From positions 1-30,022 of IMG/VR virus record IMGVR_UViG_3300029952_000099: a DNA stretch of 30,022 nucleotides, one strand, 5' to 3'. How positions within the stretch are numbered: position 1 is the first letter of the stretch; every line of letters begins with the position of its first letter. The stretch comes from a virus. The notes beneath the pieces are model-generated. The model ran no database searches and was not told the origin of the DNA. It worked only from the letters and a program-made list of their open reading frames with translations. The position numbers were made by a program, and so were the translations under genes. Shown piece by piece: positions 1 through 6,992 of this stretch.

Positions 1-20
1 AGCTGTCACTAGCTTGATTC

Positions 21-94
21 TGGGGCATCTGCGCAAAATCGAATCGCAGTCATAAGATTGGAAGGCAGCGGCTCTACCATTGAGCTACAAACGC
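21..94 (-). tRNA. tRNA-Gly(TCC)-like sequence with a broken anticodon stem
   Basis: On the minus strand these 74 nt form a seven-pair acceptor stem (GCGTTTG with CAGATGC, two G-U pairs), a four-pair D stem (GCTC/GAGC), a T arm with loop TTCGATT, and an encoded CCA. The anticodon loop position reads CTTCCAA, which would be TCC for glycine, but the flanking five-base arms (GCTGC and TCTTA) pair at only one position. Three arms are therefore intact and one is not. It may be a decaying phage or host tRNA, or a tRNA-like RNA in the late transcript. It lies just beyond the terminator at 98-128. Confidence 0.5.
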
Positions 95-97
95 AGA

Positions 98-128
98 AAA
101 GCCCCGGCCAGTTAAGGTGCGGGGCTTT
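98..128 (-). terminator. Hairpin terminator downstream of the late promoter
   Basis: AAAGCCCC and GGGGCTTT form an eight-pair stem around a 15-nt loop, followed on the minus strand by a short T run (TTTTC). It lies about 200 nt downstream of the promoter at 328-356. In lambda the equivalent tR' stops the short pR' transcript until Q acts; that role here is inferred from position. Confidence 0.65.
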
Positions 129-327
129 CAATAATTGCCTATTTATGAAGAGATTCGCAGGCCCAGAGCTATCTGCAAAGTGGCCTGCTTGTTGTGAATC
201 TACTCAAGAATCGGAAATTTAGGGCGAACGATCCCATCAACTGATTCCGGCTTGACGTAGGCCGGTGCCGTGCTTTCGCCCAAATTATGCGCGCAGAAAG
301 GTTTCCCAATGTTCGAGCAGTAGGGCA

Positions 328-356
328 ACTATATACTGTGTTTACAAACAGTTCAA
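328..356 (-). promoter_or_regulatory. Probable late promoter next to the Q-like gene
   Basis: On the minus strand there is a -35 TTGAAC (351-356), a 17-bp spacer and a -10 TATAGT (328-333). It begins 17 bp after the Q-like gene ends, the lambda pR' position. The gene-free stretch 1-372 holds this promoter, the terminator at 98-128 and the tRNA-like sequence; I see no convincing protein gene in it. Confidence 0.65.
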
Positions 357-372
357 GCATTTTTTCACCAAA

Positions 373-873
373 TTAAAAATCCATCTGTTGGCGCAACTTG
401 CGCATAGCAACACCGGCTGCATGGAACGCATAGCCGTCCAGTTCGCTCACCATGTCCTCGATATAATCGCGCTCGCGGTGATCGCACACAACGCCCTTCT
501 TCGCCGATCCGCCGCACACCTTGCAGGCGATATCGGAAATCTGTTTGCCGGAACGATAGGCCTCAACACCGCGACCGCCGCATGGCTCGCATAGATCATT
601 CAGCCAATGCTTTAATGAGATTTCAGCAACCTTTGCAGCGCTGATATGACTTGGCCAAGTGCGCAACGCAGCCTTCTTCGTCACGATATCCCTCCACTTG
701 CCAAGTAATGCGGCGTAGCTCGTCGCGTCATTGGCGTATTTGACGCGGTAAAACAGCGAGCCCACATCGCTTGAGAGCGCCACGGCCGCCAGTACATCGG
801 TTCCATGATGAAACTCGTCGTCCTTCAGGTTCGATGAATTTACCGACCGCGTATATTTCTCAATTACATTCAT
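373..873 (-). CDS. Q-like late antitermination protein with zinc finger
   Basis: The 166-residue protein has a C-x2-C...C-x2-C zinc-binding module (Cys95, Cys98, Cys117, Cys120, in CEPCGG and CKVCGG) in its second half, as in zinc-finger-type phage antitermination Q proteins. Such proteins load on RNA polymerase at the late promoter and allow read-through of the following terminator. It is the last gene of the leftward early operon, overlaps the preceding gene by 4 bp (ATGA), and a strong promoter and terminator follow it. Family assignment rests on the cysteine pattern and position, without a database search. Confidence 0.7.
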   Translation of the reverse strand: MNVIEKYTRSVNSSNLKDDEFHHGTDVLAAVALSSDVGSLFYRVKYANDATSYAALLGKWRDIVTKKAALRTWPSHISAAKVAEISLKHWLNDLCEPCGGRGVEAYRSGKQISDIACKVCGGSAKKGVVCDHRERDYIEDMVSELDGYAFHAAGVAMRKLRQQMDF

Positions 874-1028
874 CGCTTGCCCTTTCGCTGTTTCTTCGCT
901 GTCTCACGGCGCTTAATTTCTGATTCAAACTCGACGTGCTTTGCTGGGTCGCCGTACTGATATCGCCTCAACTGACTGGCCTCGTTCATGCGTCGGAACT
1001 GGTCTTCGTAACGCGCCAGCTTCGCCAT
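870..1028 (-). CDS. Small basic phage protein
   Basis: This 52-residue protein has a very basic C terminus (KRRETAKKQRKGKR). I placed the start at the ATG at 1028, just after the upstream gene ends at 1043; an earlier in-frame ATG at 1124 would add 32 residues but overlap that gene by 82 bp. The end overlaps the Q-like gene by 4 bp, implying translational coupling. Function unknown. Confidence 0.55.
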   Translation of the reverse strand: MAKLARYEDQFRRMNEASQLRRYQYGDPAKHVEFESEIKRRETAKKQRKGKR

Positions 1029-1042
1029 CTCTTGCTGCCAGT

Positions 1043-1351
1043 TCAAGCAATCACCTTTACCGGCCTTAAGGTGGACGCATCCAACAGTGTGAAATACCCC
1101 GTTCCCCGATGCGCAGGCAGCCATGCCCCTGTATCGATGTAGAGAACGTTGCCCAGGCTGGTGAAGAGGCCCAATTTAACGGAAAGGCGCAGCGCATCAC
1201 CATCATCATCAAGCGGACACCACCAATCTTGGGTGTAGCCTTCACCATGCACGATTGCGCGGTAGGTGTCCTTGCTCCCTTCTCGGTATCGCCCATGGAT
1301 GCCGATGGCTTTCCCCGCAAGCGTCAGCAGCTCTTGATCGGATAAGCTCAT
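1043..1351 (-). CDS. Conserved small phage protein, unknown function
   Basis: The 102-residue protein contains WWCPLDDDGDALRLSVKLGL near its middle, resembling the 'NPLxDDGDALRLAVKL' motif I recognise from small early-region proteins of many proteobacterial phages. Its ATG overlaps the stop of the HTH gene upstream by 4 bp. The motif is the reason I prefer this frame to the overlapping frame at 1066-1320. No biochemical role is known to me. Confidence 0.7.
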   Translation of the reverse strand: MSLSDQELLTLAGKAIGIHGRYREGSKDTYRAIVHGEGYTQDWWCPLDDDGDALRLSVKLGLFTSLGNVLYIDTGAWLPAHRGTGYFTLLDASTLRPVKVIA

Positions 1352-1572
1352 GGCGCCACCGGATCTTGATAGTTGATGAACGCCTTGATCTTCTTCGTCG
1401 GCCAGCCGGTTGCTTCATGGATGGCGACGATTACCGGCGCGCTGACCTCGCAATGGCCGTGGCGCATATTGCTGATCACCGCGCGCTGGCAGCCGAGGTG
1501 CCGTGCTAGGTCTGAATCGCTCTCCAACTTCAGCGCGTCCTTCACCGTTTCGAATAGTCCTGCTGCACTCAT
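1348..1572 (-). CDS. Small HTH DNA-binding protein
   Basis: The 74-residue protein has a Cro/C1-type helix-turn-helix pattern: LARHLGCQRAVISNMRHG supplies the two helices, followed by SAPVIVAIHEATGWP, which resembles the third and fourth helices of XRE-type domains. It sits inside the leftward early operon, so a role as an accessory regulator is plausible. It overlaps the next gene by 4 bp. A GGGAG motif about 7 bases upstream of the ATG fits a ribosome site. Confidence 0.7.
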   Translation of the reverse strand: MSAAGLFETVKDALKLESDSDLARHLGCQRAVISNMRHGHCEVSAPVIVAIHEATGWPTKKIKAFINYQDPVAP

Positions 1573-1617
1573 TTCAATCTCCCTTGCTGCCCGGCGAACC
1601 GGGCGGCGGCATTCCGA

Positions 1618-2019
1618 TTAGCTTGCTTGTGACGCTTCGCCGGTCACCAATTCCGACCCGTAGCCTGGCAGAGCAACCTGCAAGCGTGCATCCAATACAT
1701 CCGAATACAACTGCATGTAGTCGGCCTGCTGATCCAAACGAAGTTGCTCTTGTACATCCAGTCCGGCAAAGCGTTCAGTACCGAAGAACGTCCGCAACTT
1801 CAGAAGCTTGTCGTCCAGCTCGGCCTTCTCACCGATCACGCGCTGCAGATGAGGCGGCAAGTGGGCAACATGGCCGATGTCAACGTAGGCTGCTTCGAAG
1901 ACATCCTTCGGGCTCCAACTCTGATAGCCATCCGAGTACTTCACGCCGTAACCTGGCGCACCATCTTTATCTGCCGGCCATGCCGTGACTATCTTTGTTC
2001 CGATGTATTCATGAGTCAT
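1618..2019 (-). CDS. crAss001_48-related phage protein
   Basis: The protein has 133 residues. Its second half (residues about 50-110) has the pattern HLPPHLQRVIGEKAELDDKL followed by a second amphipathic helix with a QADYMQLYSDVLDARL ending, which matches my memory of the crAss001_48-related family of small phage proteins. Their function is unknown. The N-terminal half is a short, aromatic-rich unit. The ribosome site AAGGAG lies 6 bases before the ATG. No overlap with neighbours. Confidence 0.65.
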   Translation of the reverse strand: MTHEYIGTKIVTAWPADKDGAPGYGVKYSDGYQSWSPKDVFEAAYVDIGHVAHLPPHLQRVIGEKAELDDKLLKLRTFFGTERFAGLDVQEQLRLDQQADYMQLYSDVLDARLQVALPGYGSELVTGEASQAS

Positions 2020-2043
2020 TGATTTCTCCTTGCTATGGTTGAT

Positions 2044-2376
2044 TTAAACGGCCAGTCGGGCCAGAGAACTGCTGATGTATTCGGCGTTAATTTCACGAAC
2101 ACGGCGTGTCAGTGCGTCGAGGCTTTGCACCACAGGAACGCTCGATGCCGGTTCGTTATCAGTCGCACTAGATGCATTGCCGCCCGAACTCAACACAGGC
2201 ACCAAACGATTCGCCAGACTCTGAGCGTCTCCGCCCAATTGGGCGATTGCGGAACTTAAATCGTTGATAGCTGTATCAACGATAGATTGCGGTAGTGACG
2301 TGCTACCGATGACACCTGATGCACTTCCAGACTGCTGCCGCATAGCGCCTCCAGACACATTTCCTTGATGATTCAT
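2044..2376 (-). CDS. Hypothetical phage protein
   Basis: The 110-residue product is low in complexity at its N terminus (Gly, Ser, Gln) and carries two helical segments (VDTAINDLSSAIAQLGGDAQ and QSLDALTRRVREINAEYI). The ATG at 2376 is preceded by AAGGAG at good spacing, so it is preferred over an upstream ATG at 2397. Not recognised; position suggests an accessory early function. Confidence 0.6.
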   Translation of the reverse strand: MNHQGNVSGGAMRQQSGSASGVIGSTSLPQSIVDTAINDLSSAIAQLGGDAQSLANRLVPVLSSGGNASSATDNEPASSVPVVQSLDALTRRVREINAEYISSSLARLAV

Positions 2377-2405
2377 TTGCTTCTCCTTGGTTGGCACTGC
2401 TTGGT

Positions 2406-2600
2406 TTATTGCTGCTTCTCAAGCCAGATCGACCGTTCGCCGATCGTCACTTCCCCCATGGTCTGCAATACTTTCCGGATTACGGTATCGCCGCGGCGCA
2501 GTTTCTTTTGGAGGTCGACCATTGAGTACCGCTCACCTGGGCGCATCATGTTCACTATCTGACTGGGACGGAGGGCTTCGTTGTCGTTTTGCTTAGTCAT
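2406..2600 (-). CDS. Small winged-helix-like phage protein
   Basis: Sixty-four residues starting at an ATG with GGAG upstream. The order ALRPSQIVNMMRPGERYSM, then a helix with LQKKLRRGDTVIRKVLQTM, then a short beta hairpin (GEVTIGERSIWL) is what a minimal winged helix looks like, so DNA binding is plausible. It begins directly after the DnaC-like gene ends and probably shares its mRNA. Function not known. Confidence 0.55.
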   Translation of the reverse strand: MTKQNDNEALRPSQIVNMMRPGERYSMVDLQKKLRRGDTVIRKVLQTMGEVTIGERSIWLEKQQ

Positions 2601-2601
2601 A

Positions 2602-3366
2602 TCAGGCTCCATTAGCGGCTTTCCCGCGCTGTGACTCCCAGTTGAAAACGACAAATTTGCCGCCCTCGCGCAGCCGGTCATAACTGCGATCACCGAGAAA
2701 TGTTTTCATTTCAGATGCCGTCAAGTTGGTCAGCAGAATCACCGGCCGCTGATCTCGGTACCTCTTATCAATGATGTCGAACAGCGTTACCTGCTCGGAT
2801 TCGGTGCCGTACTGCACGCCGATTTCGTCCAAGATCAAGAGATCAACACTGGCCAGCGCGCGCAAAACCTGCGATTCGGATTTATCTGAGTTGCGGCGCC
2901 AGGTATCTCGCACCATGCGGACGGCATCGATGGCACTGGTGTACATGGCCGTGTACGTCGGCATGATGGCTGAGGCGATGGCCAGGGCCAGATGGCTCTT
3001 GCCGGTGCCAATCTTGCCCAAGAACACAAGTGCAGTCCCAGCCTTGGCATGAGCATCGAAGTTGCGCGCAAACTCCATGGCGACTGATCGTGCGCGCTCC
3101 ATCTCGTCGGTATCGGTCCTGAAGGATGCAAAATCCTTGTTTCGAAACCGAAGCGGAATGCCGGCCTGGCTCAGACGCTGCTCAATCAAACGCTGACGCT
3201 CAAGCGCCTCTTTGTTTGCCAAGTCGGCGACGTTCTTCGCGTGACTCTCCCTGGTGCATTCTGGGCAAGCAAGCCAGGTGACGCGCGAACCGAGCTCGTA
3301 CCCAATTGCCTCGTATTCCCCATGGGTCTCGCAATGCCTAACCTGCGTTTTAGTTGATGCGTCCAT
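2602..3366 (-). CDS. dnaC: DnaC-like helicase loader
   Basis: An AAA+ ATPase of the DnaC/IstB type: Walker A is GKIGTGKS and Walker B is LLILDEIG, followed by a sensor-like LLTNLT segment. Cysteines near the N terminus (HCETHG, CPEC) suggest a small metal site. The role in such phages is to load the host replicative helicase DnaB at the phage origin, the job of lambda P. It follows the replication initiator gene and overlaps it by 17 bp. I chose the ATG at 3366; in-frame ATGs at 3387 and 3402 are alternatives and would lengthen the overlap. Confidence 0.85.
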   Translation of the reverse strand: MDASTKTQVRHCETHGEYEAIGYELGSRVTWLACPECTRESHAKNVADLANKEALERQRLIEQRLSQAGIPLRFRNKDFASFRTDTDEMERARSVAMEFARNFDAHAKAGTALVFLGKIGTGKSHLALAIASAIMPTYTAMYTSAIDAVRMVRDTWRRNSDKSESQVLRALASVDLLILDEIGVQYGTESEQVTLFDIIDKRYRDQRPVILLTNLTASEMKTFLGDRSYDRLREGGKFVVFNWESQRGKAANGA

Positions 3367-4201
3367 CGCTTCCAATCCCTTCGCCATAGTTTTTCTGATC
3401 AAATCCTGCGTGTCGTGATTGCTGTGGAGGCGGCGATGCGCGGGGCTGCTGGTCTATCCGCAACTTCGCCCAGTCATCGGTGATTGCATTGCGCAAGGCG
3501 GCATCCCAGTTGGCGTACACGTAACCCTTGGCTTTTACCTTGTCGATGAACGATTCGAAATGACGCTCAAGGTGCTGCACGCCGTTCTTTTCCGCCCACT
3601 CCCTGACCTGATCGGAAATGCAAAAATCGTCCGGCAAAGGAATCGATGCCTCTTTGCGGGTGCGCTTCGGCTTTGCCGGAGCAGGCGCTCGCGCCGTACT
3701 GTCTTTCAATCCGGAATCAGGAATCAGTGAATCAGGAATCAGTGAATCAGGGTGTTCTTTAACAGTTAAAGACTTGTCGTCGGACTGTTTGATGACAGTT
3801 CCGTCTATGCCTCTTAACTGAATGATGCCAGTGGAATAACCATTCTTTCCACGCACATGAACAGAAAATAGAGCGTCAACACCAGGGAGGTCACTGTCTT
3901 TTTCCGTCCCATGAGGCGTTTGGTGCTTAGAAAAGCCAGTGATTTGAATAACTTTCTGCCCGGCAGCTTCGTATCTAGCGATGAAACCGTAGTTGCAAAG
4001 TTCGACAAGCATTGCGCCAACATCGGCAGTGCGGTCATACGGCAAAGCCTGGGCAGCAATTCGCTTGGGGCGATCTTCCAAGCGACCCTCACGGTCTGCG
4101 AGCATCCATAGGTAGACAAATAACAGTCGCGTCAATGGTTCCAGGTCGGCCAGATCCTCGTTATCCATGATGGCTGGTTTGATATTGCGTGCGCGTGCCA
4201 T
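3350..4201 (-). CDS. Phage replication initiator with DnaT-like C-terminal domain
   Basis: The 283-residue protein has an N-terminal winged-helix region (residues about 1-100, starting MARARNIKPAIMDNEDLADL) typical of phage replication proteins, a disordered linker rich in Pro, Ser and Ala, and a C-terminal region (about 190-250; LPDDFCISDQVREWAEKNGV then WDAALRNAITDDWAKLR) like the DNA-binding domain of DnaT. With the next gene, a helicase loader, it forms a lambda O/P-type replication pair. The start forms a TAATG overlap with the ninG stop. Tandem repeats at 3714-3750 lie inside the linker coding region. Confidence 0.75.
   Translation of the reverse strand: MARARNIKPAIMDNEDLADLEPLTRLLFVYLWMLADREGRLEDRPKRIAAQALPYDRTADVGAMLVELCNYGFIARYEAAGQKVIQITGFSKHQTPHGTEKDSDLPGVDALFSVHVRGKNGYSTGIIQLRGIDGTVIKQSDDKSLTVKEHPDSLIPDSLIPDSGLKDSTARAPAPAKPKRTRKEASIPLPDDFCISDQVREWAEKNGVQHLERHFESFIDKVKAKGYVYANWDAALRNAITDDWAKLRIDQQPRASPPPQQSRHAGFDQKNYGEGIGSDGRIN
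3714..3750. repeat. 15-bp iteron-like tandem repeats inside the replication gene
   Basis: Two exact tandem copies of gaatcagtgaatcag (3721-3735 and 3736-3750) are preceded by a half copy (gaatcag, 3714-3720). They encode the repeated residues LIPDS in the linker. Lambda has its origin iterons within gene O, so this is a candidate origin, with an AT-rich stretch next to it (3756-3772). Two and a half units is few for an iteron array. Confidence 0.5.
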
Positions 4202-4824
4202 TACGCAGCCTCCTTCTCGGCCCGGGCAGCGAGCAAGTCTTTCAGTTTCAATTGATAAATGCGCTTGATCGTCTTGGCGTCATCGATGGTCAACTTCACT
4301 GGTTCGTGATGTCCCTCCAGAAACGACAGGCGATCAGCGCCGATCTTGCCAAGCAGGCGCAGGCGGTACTCAACCACGTTGCCGCCCTTGTGCTGGTTGC
4401 ACGGCACGCATTGCTTGTGAACGTTGTCTTCGTTAAATCTCAGTGTCGGCATTGATCCAACAGAACGGTAGTGGCCGGCATCGTAGGAGCCTTTATGGAA
4501 GCGCCCACAAGAAATGCACGGCTCAGAGATATCGCGCTCACGGATGAAGGTATTGAATGCCGCCTGCGCCTCTCTCAGCCATTCCGAGCGGCTCTTCATT
4601 GCTTCCTTGCGTGCACGGTCCTCTGCGCGCCCCTGCTTTGCCGCCTTGGCTTCTTTTGCCAAAGCCTTGTATCGAGCAAGGCTGATTGCGCAGTCAGTGC
4701 AGCAGGCGGCCTGCATTGGACGCAGAGGAATGAACATGTCGCCGCAAGCCTTGTTTTTGCACTTACGCGGCTTCAGCGGCTTTGGCTTGAAGGCGGCGGC
4801 TTTGGGTGGATTGATGATTTTCAT
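4201..4824 (-). CDS. ninG: NinG/Rap recombination protein
   Basis: The 207-residue protein has the NinG arrangement: an N-terminal zinc-binding part (CKNKACGDMF, then CCTDCA), a basic helical middle, then a second cysteine/histidine cluster (CISCGRFHKGSYDAGHYR, CVPCNQHKGG) resembling an HNH-type nuclease fold. In lambda, NinG (Rap) is a structure-specific nuclease that cleaves recombination intermediates and aids Red recombination. It overlaps the DUF1367 gene upstream by 4 bp and the replication gene downstream by one base (TAATG), so the three are probably translated in a coupled way. Confidence 0.85.
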   Translation of the reverse strand: MKIINPPKAAAFKPKPLKPRKCKNKACGDMFIPLRPMQAACCTDCAISLARYKALAKEAKAAKQGRAEDRARKEAMKSRSEWLREAQAAFNTFIRERDISEPCISCGRFHKGSYDAGHYRSVGSMPTLRFNEDNVHKQCVPCNQHKGGNVVEYRLRLLGKIGADRLSFLEGHHEPVKLTIDDAKTIKRIYQLKLKDLLAARAEKEAA

Positions 4825-5339
4825 TCGAAGTTATCCAGGATGCTTTTCATCATGGCGCCAGCTTCTTCGGCGTCCAGGTGCTTCCAAAGGAAGGGCGCGA
4901 TATGCGGGCCATGTAAAGCGGCAATCATTTTGTCGTGGAACTCGCGCATTTCGACCTCTTCCATTTCGGCATAGCTGGTCGATTTAGGCAGCGGGACAAT
5001 GCCACCCTTGGCGCCAGGCACCCAGTCGACATGCCCGACCTGAATTTTCAGCCAATCGCGGAAGCGTTCAAAATCACTGAAGCGCTCCTGCGCATCAAAG
5101 ACAGATTGCTCGACCAGCATATGAAATCGGTGAAACGGGCCGCTGCGTGGGTGACGAGTGTCTACTGTGGTGATTTCGCCCGCTTCCAGGCCGAACCATG
5201 TGCGCACCACGCGCAGCCAGCGCTTGTTGTGCTGATCATCAATTCCGCGCAGCACTTGAGTGAGAACCTTCTTGCCGATTTCTTTCTCGGCCTCGGTCAA
5301 CTCAATGCTGTGGTCGCGCATGATCAGGGTCTGGGTCAT
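4821..5339 (-). CDS. DUF1367-family phage protein
   Basis: The 172-residue product matches the DUF1367 pattern in its second half: a PHRF-like segment (GPFHRFHMLVEQSV), an FRDWLKIQVGHVDW stretch and a PKSTSYAEMEEVEMREFHDK segment. DUF1367 genes stand beside ninG and replication genes in many lambdoid phages; the function is not established. The ATG at 5339 has GGGCGG upstream; an in-frame ATG at 5384 is less likely. It overlaps ninG by 4 bp. Confidence 0.7.
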   Translation of the reverse strand: MTQTLIMRDHSIELTEAEKEIGKKVLTQVLRGIDDQHNKRWLRVVRTWFGLEAGEITTVDTRHPRSGPFHRFHMLVEQSVFDAQERFSDFERFRDWLKIQVGHVDWVPGAKGGIVPLPKSTSYAEMEEVEMREFHDKMIAALHGPHIAPFLWKHLDAEEAGAMMKSILDNFE

Positions 5340-5429
5340 GCTGCCGCCCAGCAAAAATGGTGCGCGCTCACAACCGTGGCACAATCAAGGATCTGACCCC
5401 TATCAACTGTGGAAACGAAAGGAACGCGC

Positions 5430-5720
5430 ATGGAAAACTCAATTGGCTTTGATCGCATTACCATCACTCCTCACAACCATCAGGAAGACGGGATATCTCC
5501 CTATATGCGAGTTGATATCCAATTCGAAGAAACTGACCGCATAGGTCAAGAGCTTGTGAATGTGTCGGTTCTGATAAAGGGAAGTCAGAAAGCTCTTTCG
5601 GACATTCAAATTGAAGCAATCTCCCGCGCTCAAGCTCTACTTCAACGAGTCGTCGAGTCGCACCGTCAAGGCACTTCACCTTCAATAGAGACGTGGAGCA
5701 AGCTGGGTAATCTTGAGTAA
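5430..5720 (+). CDS. Hypothetical protein encoded against the early operon
   Basis: A 96-residue product with well-formed alternating strand and helix patterns (YMRVDIQFEETD, LVNVSVLIKG, IEAISRAQALLQRVVESH), more protein-like than most reading frames here. AAAGGA lies 7 bases before the ATG. It runs opposite to the surrounding leftward operon and is antisense to most of the reading frame at 5464-5862. Genes inserted this way are often independently expressed cargo. Not recognised. Confidence 0.55.
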   Translation: MENSIGFDRITITPHNHQEDGISPYMRVDIQFEETDRIGQELVNVSVLIKGSQKALSDIQIEAISRAQALLQRVVESHRQGTSPSIETWSKLGNLE

Positions 5721-5862
5721 CTTCAGTTTCAAGGGCTGGCCGGGAAAAATGCAGAGGCATTGCGGCCAGCTCTTCGATCGCAGCAGACAATTTTTGTAGT
5801 GCCGCATCGATTGCCCTGCCTTGGCGCAGGATCTCGTCGCGTAATTGAGTACCGGTTTTCAT
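5464..5862 (-). CDS. Hypothetical early protein, antisense to 5430-5720
   Basis: The 132-residue frame starts in a TAATG overlap with the stop of the gene upstream, which favours real translation. The first 45 residues form a plausible helical segment (TQLRDEILRQGRAIDAALQK, then LSAAIEELAAM). The rest lies exactly opposite the plus-strand gene and looks less constrained. Either both frames are used or only one is; I cannot decide from sequence alone. Confidence 0.4.
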   Translation of the reverse strand: MKTGTQLRDEILRQGRAIDAALQKLSAAIEELAAMPLHFSRPALETEVTQDYPACSTSLLKVKCLDGATRRLVEVELERGRLLQFECPKELSDFPLSEPTHSQALDLCGQFLRIGYQLAYREISRLPDGCEE

Positions 5863-6119
5863 TATTGAGCGTAATACGGCGCGATTGATGTCCATGCCTC
5901 GCGCAGTTTCGGAAGACGCGGTTGTGTTGACTCGGCAGCCTTGCGCGCAGCAGCAGCAGCAGCATATTTAAAGGCCACGGCGACCTGGTGCGATGACTCG
6001 TTGCGAACCTTTTCGGGAATTCCATTTGTTGACGTCAGGATTTTCCTGATCAACTCTGCAGTTTCGCGCTTATCAGATTCAAGCTGCGCCTCGGATTTCA
6101 CTTGTGCTTTTGTGACCAT
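5862..6119 (-). CDS. Hypothetical phage protein, alanine-rich helix
   Basis: An 85-residue, highly charged, mostly helical product. A run of alanines in the middle (KYAAAAAARKAAES) is encoded by a short GCT/GCA repeat. AGGAGA precedes the ATG. It belongs to the leftward early operon. Not recognised. Confidence 0.55.
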   Translation of the reverse strand: MVTKAQVKSEAQLESDKRETAELIRKILTSTNGIPEKVRNESSHQVAVAFKYAAAAAARKAAESTQPRLPKLREAWTSIAPYYAQ

Positions 6120-6146
6120 TTACTTTCTCCTATTGCTCTTGGCGAA

Positions 6147-6368
6147 TCACGAAACGGTAGGGAGTTTTGCGTCCCCATCCGTCCCAACTTGTCCCAGATC
6201 GTCCCGCTCAAATGCAACTACTTCGGGGTGCAAAACGCCGCGATAGCTCTTCAAGACGTGATAACCGAGGTATTTATCTGTCGGCACTCCTTGCATCGCA
6301 GCGCGCACCGCAAGGCTGTCAGCCTCATCCTCAGGCAGGTCTACCTGCATTTTTCGTCTACTCATCAA
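6147..6368 (-). CDS. Small ribbon-helix-helix-like protein
   Basis: Seventy-three residues. The start (MQVDLPEDEADSLAVRAAMQ, then GVPTDKYLGYHVLKSY) has the strand-helix-helix pattern of Arc/MetJ-type DNA-binding proteins. It begins with ATGATG and overlaps the preceding gene by 4 bp. That gene also looks like ribbon-helix-helix, so the two may form a heteromeric regulator. Assignment is by pattern only. Confidence 0.5.
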   Translation of the reverse strand: MMSRRKMQVDLPEDEADSLAVRAAMQGVPTDKYLGYHVLKSYRGVLHPEVVAFERDDLGQVGTDGDAKLPTVS

Positions 6369-6580
6369 TGCGTCCCAGCTTGGGCCACTTCGGCACTGAC
6401 ACTGGATAGCTGGGATGGCAATATCCCTACTGAGCCAAGCAAATGCTGAGCGGCAATACGGGCAAGAGCGGCAGAAATGCTGTTGAGATGATTGATTTCC
6501 ATGTACAGCAGCAATGCGCTGTAAACAGGGTCGTCAAGTCGTGTCTTGACTTCATTTCGGTAGGCGGTAGGGCGTTTCAT
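6365..6580 (-). CDS. Small ribbon-helix-helix-like protein
   Basis: The 71-residue product begins with a short beta strand (VKTRLDD) followed by two helices (PVYSALLLYMEIN and SISAALARIAAQHLL), the canonical ribbon-helix-helix order. Such small proteins bind DNA as dimers and often regulate phage early genes or act as antitoxins. GAGGTT lies about 6 bases before the ATG. A 4-bp overlap joins it to the next gene. Confidence 0.55.
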   Translation of the reverse strand: MKRPTAYRNEVKTRLDDPVYSALLLYMEINHLNSISAALARIAAQHLLGSVGILPSQLSSVSAEVAQAGTH

Positions 6581-6704
6581 GGGTCAACCTCTAAATTATT
6601 TTTAATACTTTTTACTGCGACGAGAATGCAAACTCAAAAACTGGTGGAAGTCCTCAATGCGTTACGATTGGAGTTCTCACACAACAATCAACAAAGGGAC
6701 CTCC

Positions 6705-6911
6705 ATGACCGAATACAACCTAGGTACCGCCACTATCCAATGCCCCTCTTGCGGAAGCACAAAGCTCAGCAAGGGCGACACTCCGGAAACGCAGGATGTA
6801 GGTACTTGTCTCGCATGCGGGGATGTCTTCAATCTCAAGGAGGAAGTCAGCAAGATTGGCAATGCGGTCGCGGAATCCATTGCGGACATGCTCAGGAAGG
6901 CGCTCAAGTAG
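6705..6911 (+). CDS. Zinc-ribbon protein encoded against the early operon
   Basis: The 68-residue product has a clear zinc ribbon, CPSCGS...CLACGD, in residues 10-38, and a C-terminal amphipathic helix (VAESIADMLRKALK). AAGGGA precedes the ATG by 6 bases. It is encoded opposite the leftward operon and is antisense to 6720-6992 over nearly its whole length. The paired Cys-x2-Cys motifs strongly suggest a real gene, probably a small nucleic-acid or protein-binding factor. Confidence 0.6.
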   Translation: MTEYNLGTATIQCPSCGSTKLSKGDTPETQDVGTCLACGDVFNLKEEVSKIGNAVAESIADMLRKALK

Positions 6912-6992
6912 CGAATTCAATTCGGCAACCTGCTCATTTAAAACCGACAGATCAGGTTGCACGGTTATGCTGATCGCGCACTTATCACTCAT
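6720..6992 (-). CDS. Hypothetical early protein, antisense to 6705-6911
   Basis: The second gene of the leftward operon by position. The ATG at 6992 overlaps the end of the Cro-like gene by 8 bp and has GAGAGGAAG upstream. The 90-residue product is helical and protein-like (LNEQVAELNSLLERLPEHV). It lies opposite the zinc-ribbon gene. In lambda this slot holds cII; I see no clear cII-type HTH here, so I leave the function open. Confidence 0.5.
   Translation of the reverse strand: MSDKCAISITVQPDLSVLNEQVAELNSLLERLPEHVRNGFRDRIANLADFLLEIEDIPACETSTYILRFRSVALAELCASARGALDSGGT

Noticed and set aside
169-360. Minus-strand frame of 63 residues between Q and the terminator
   Set aside because: Covers the late promoter and has no ribosome site or protein-like pattern.
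6443-6973. Plus-strand frame of 176 residues
   Set aside because: Composition looks random; it crosses the supported minus-strand gene and competes with the zinc-ribbon frame, which has clear motifs.
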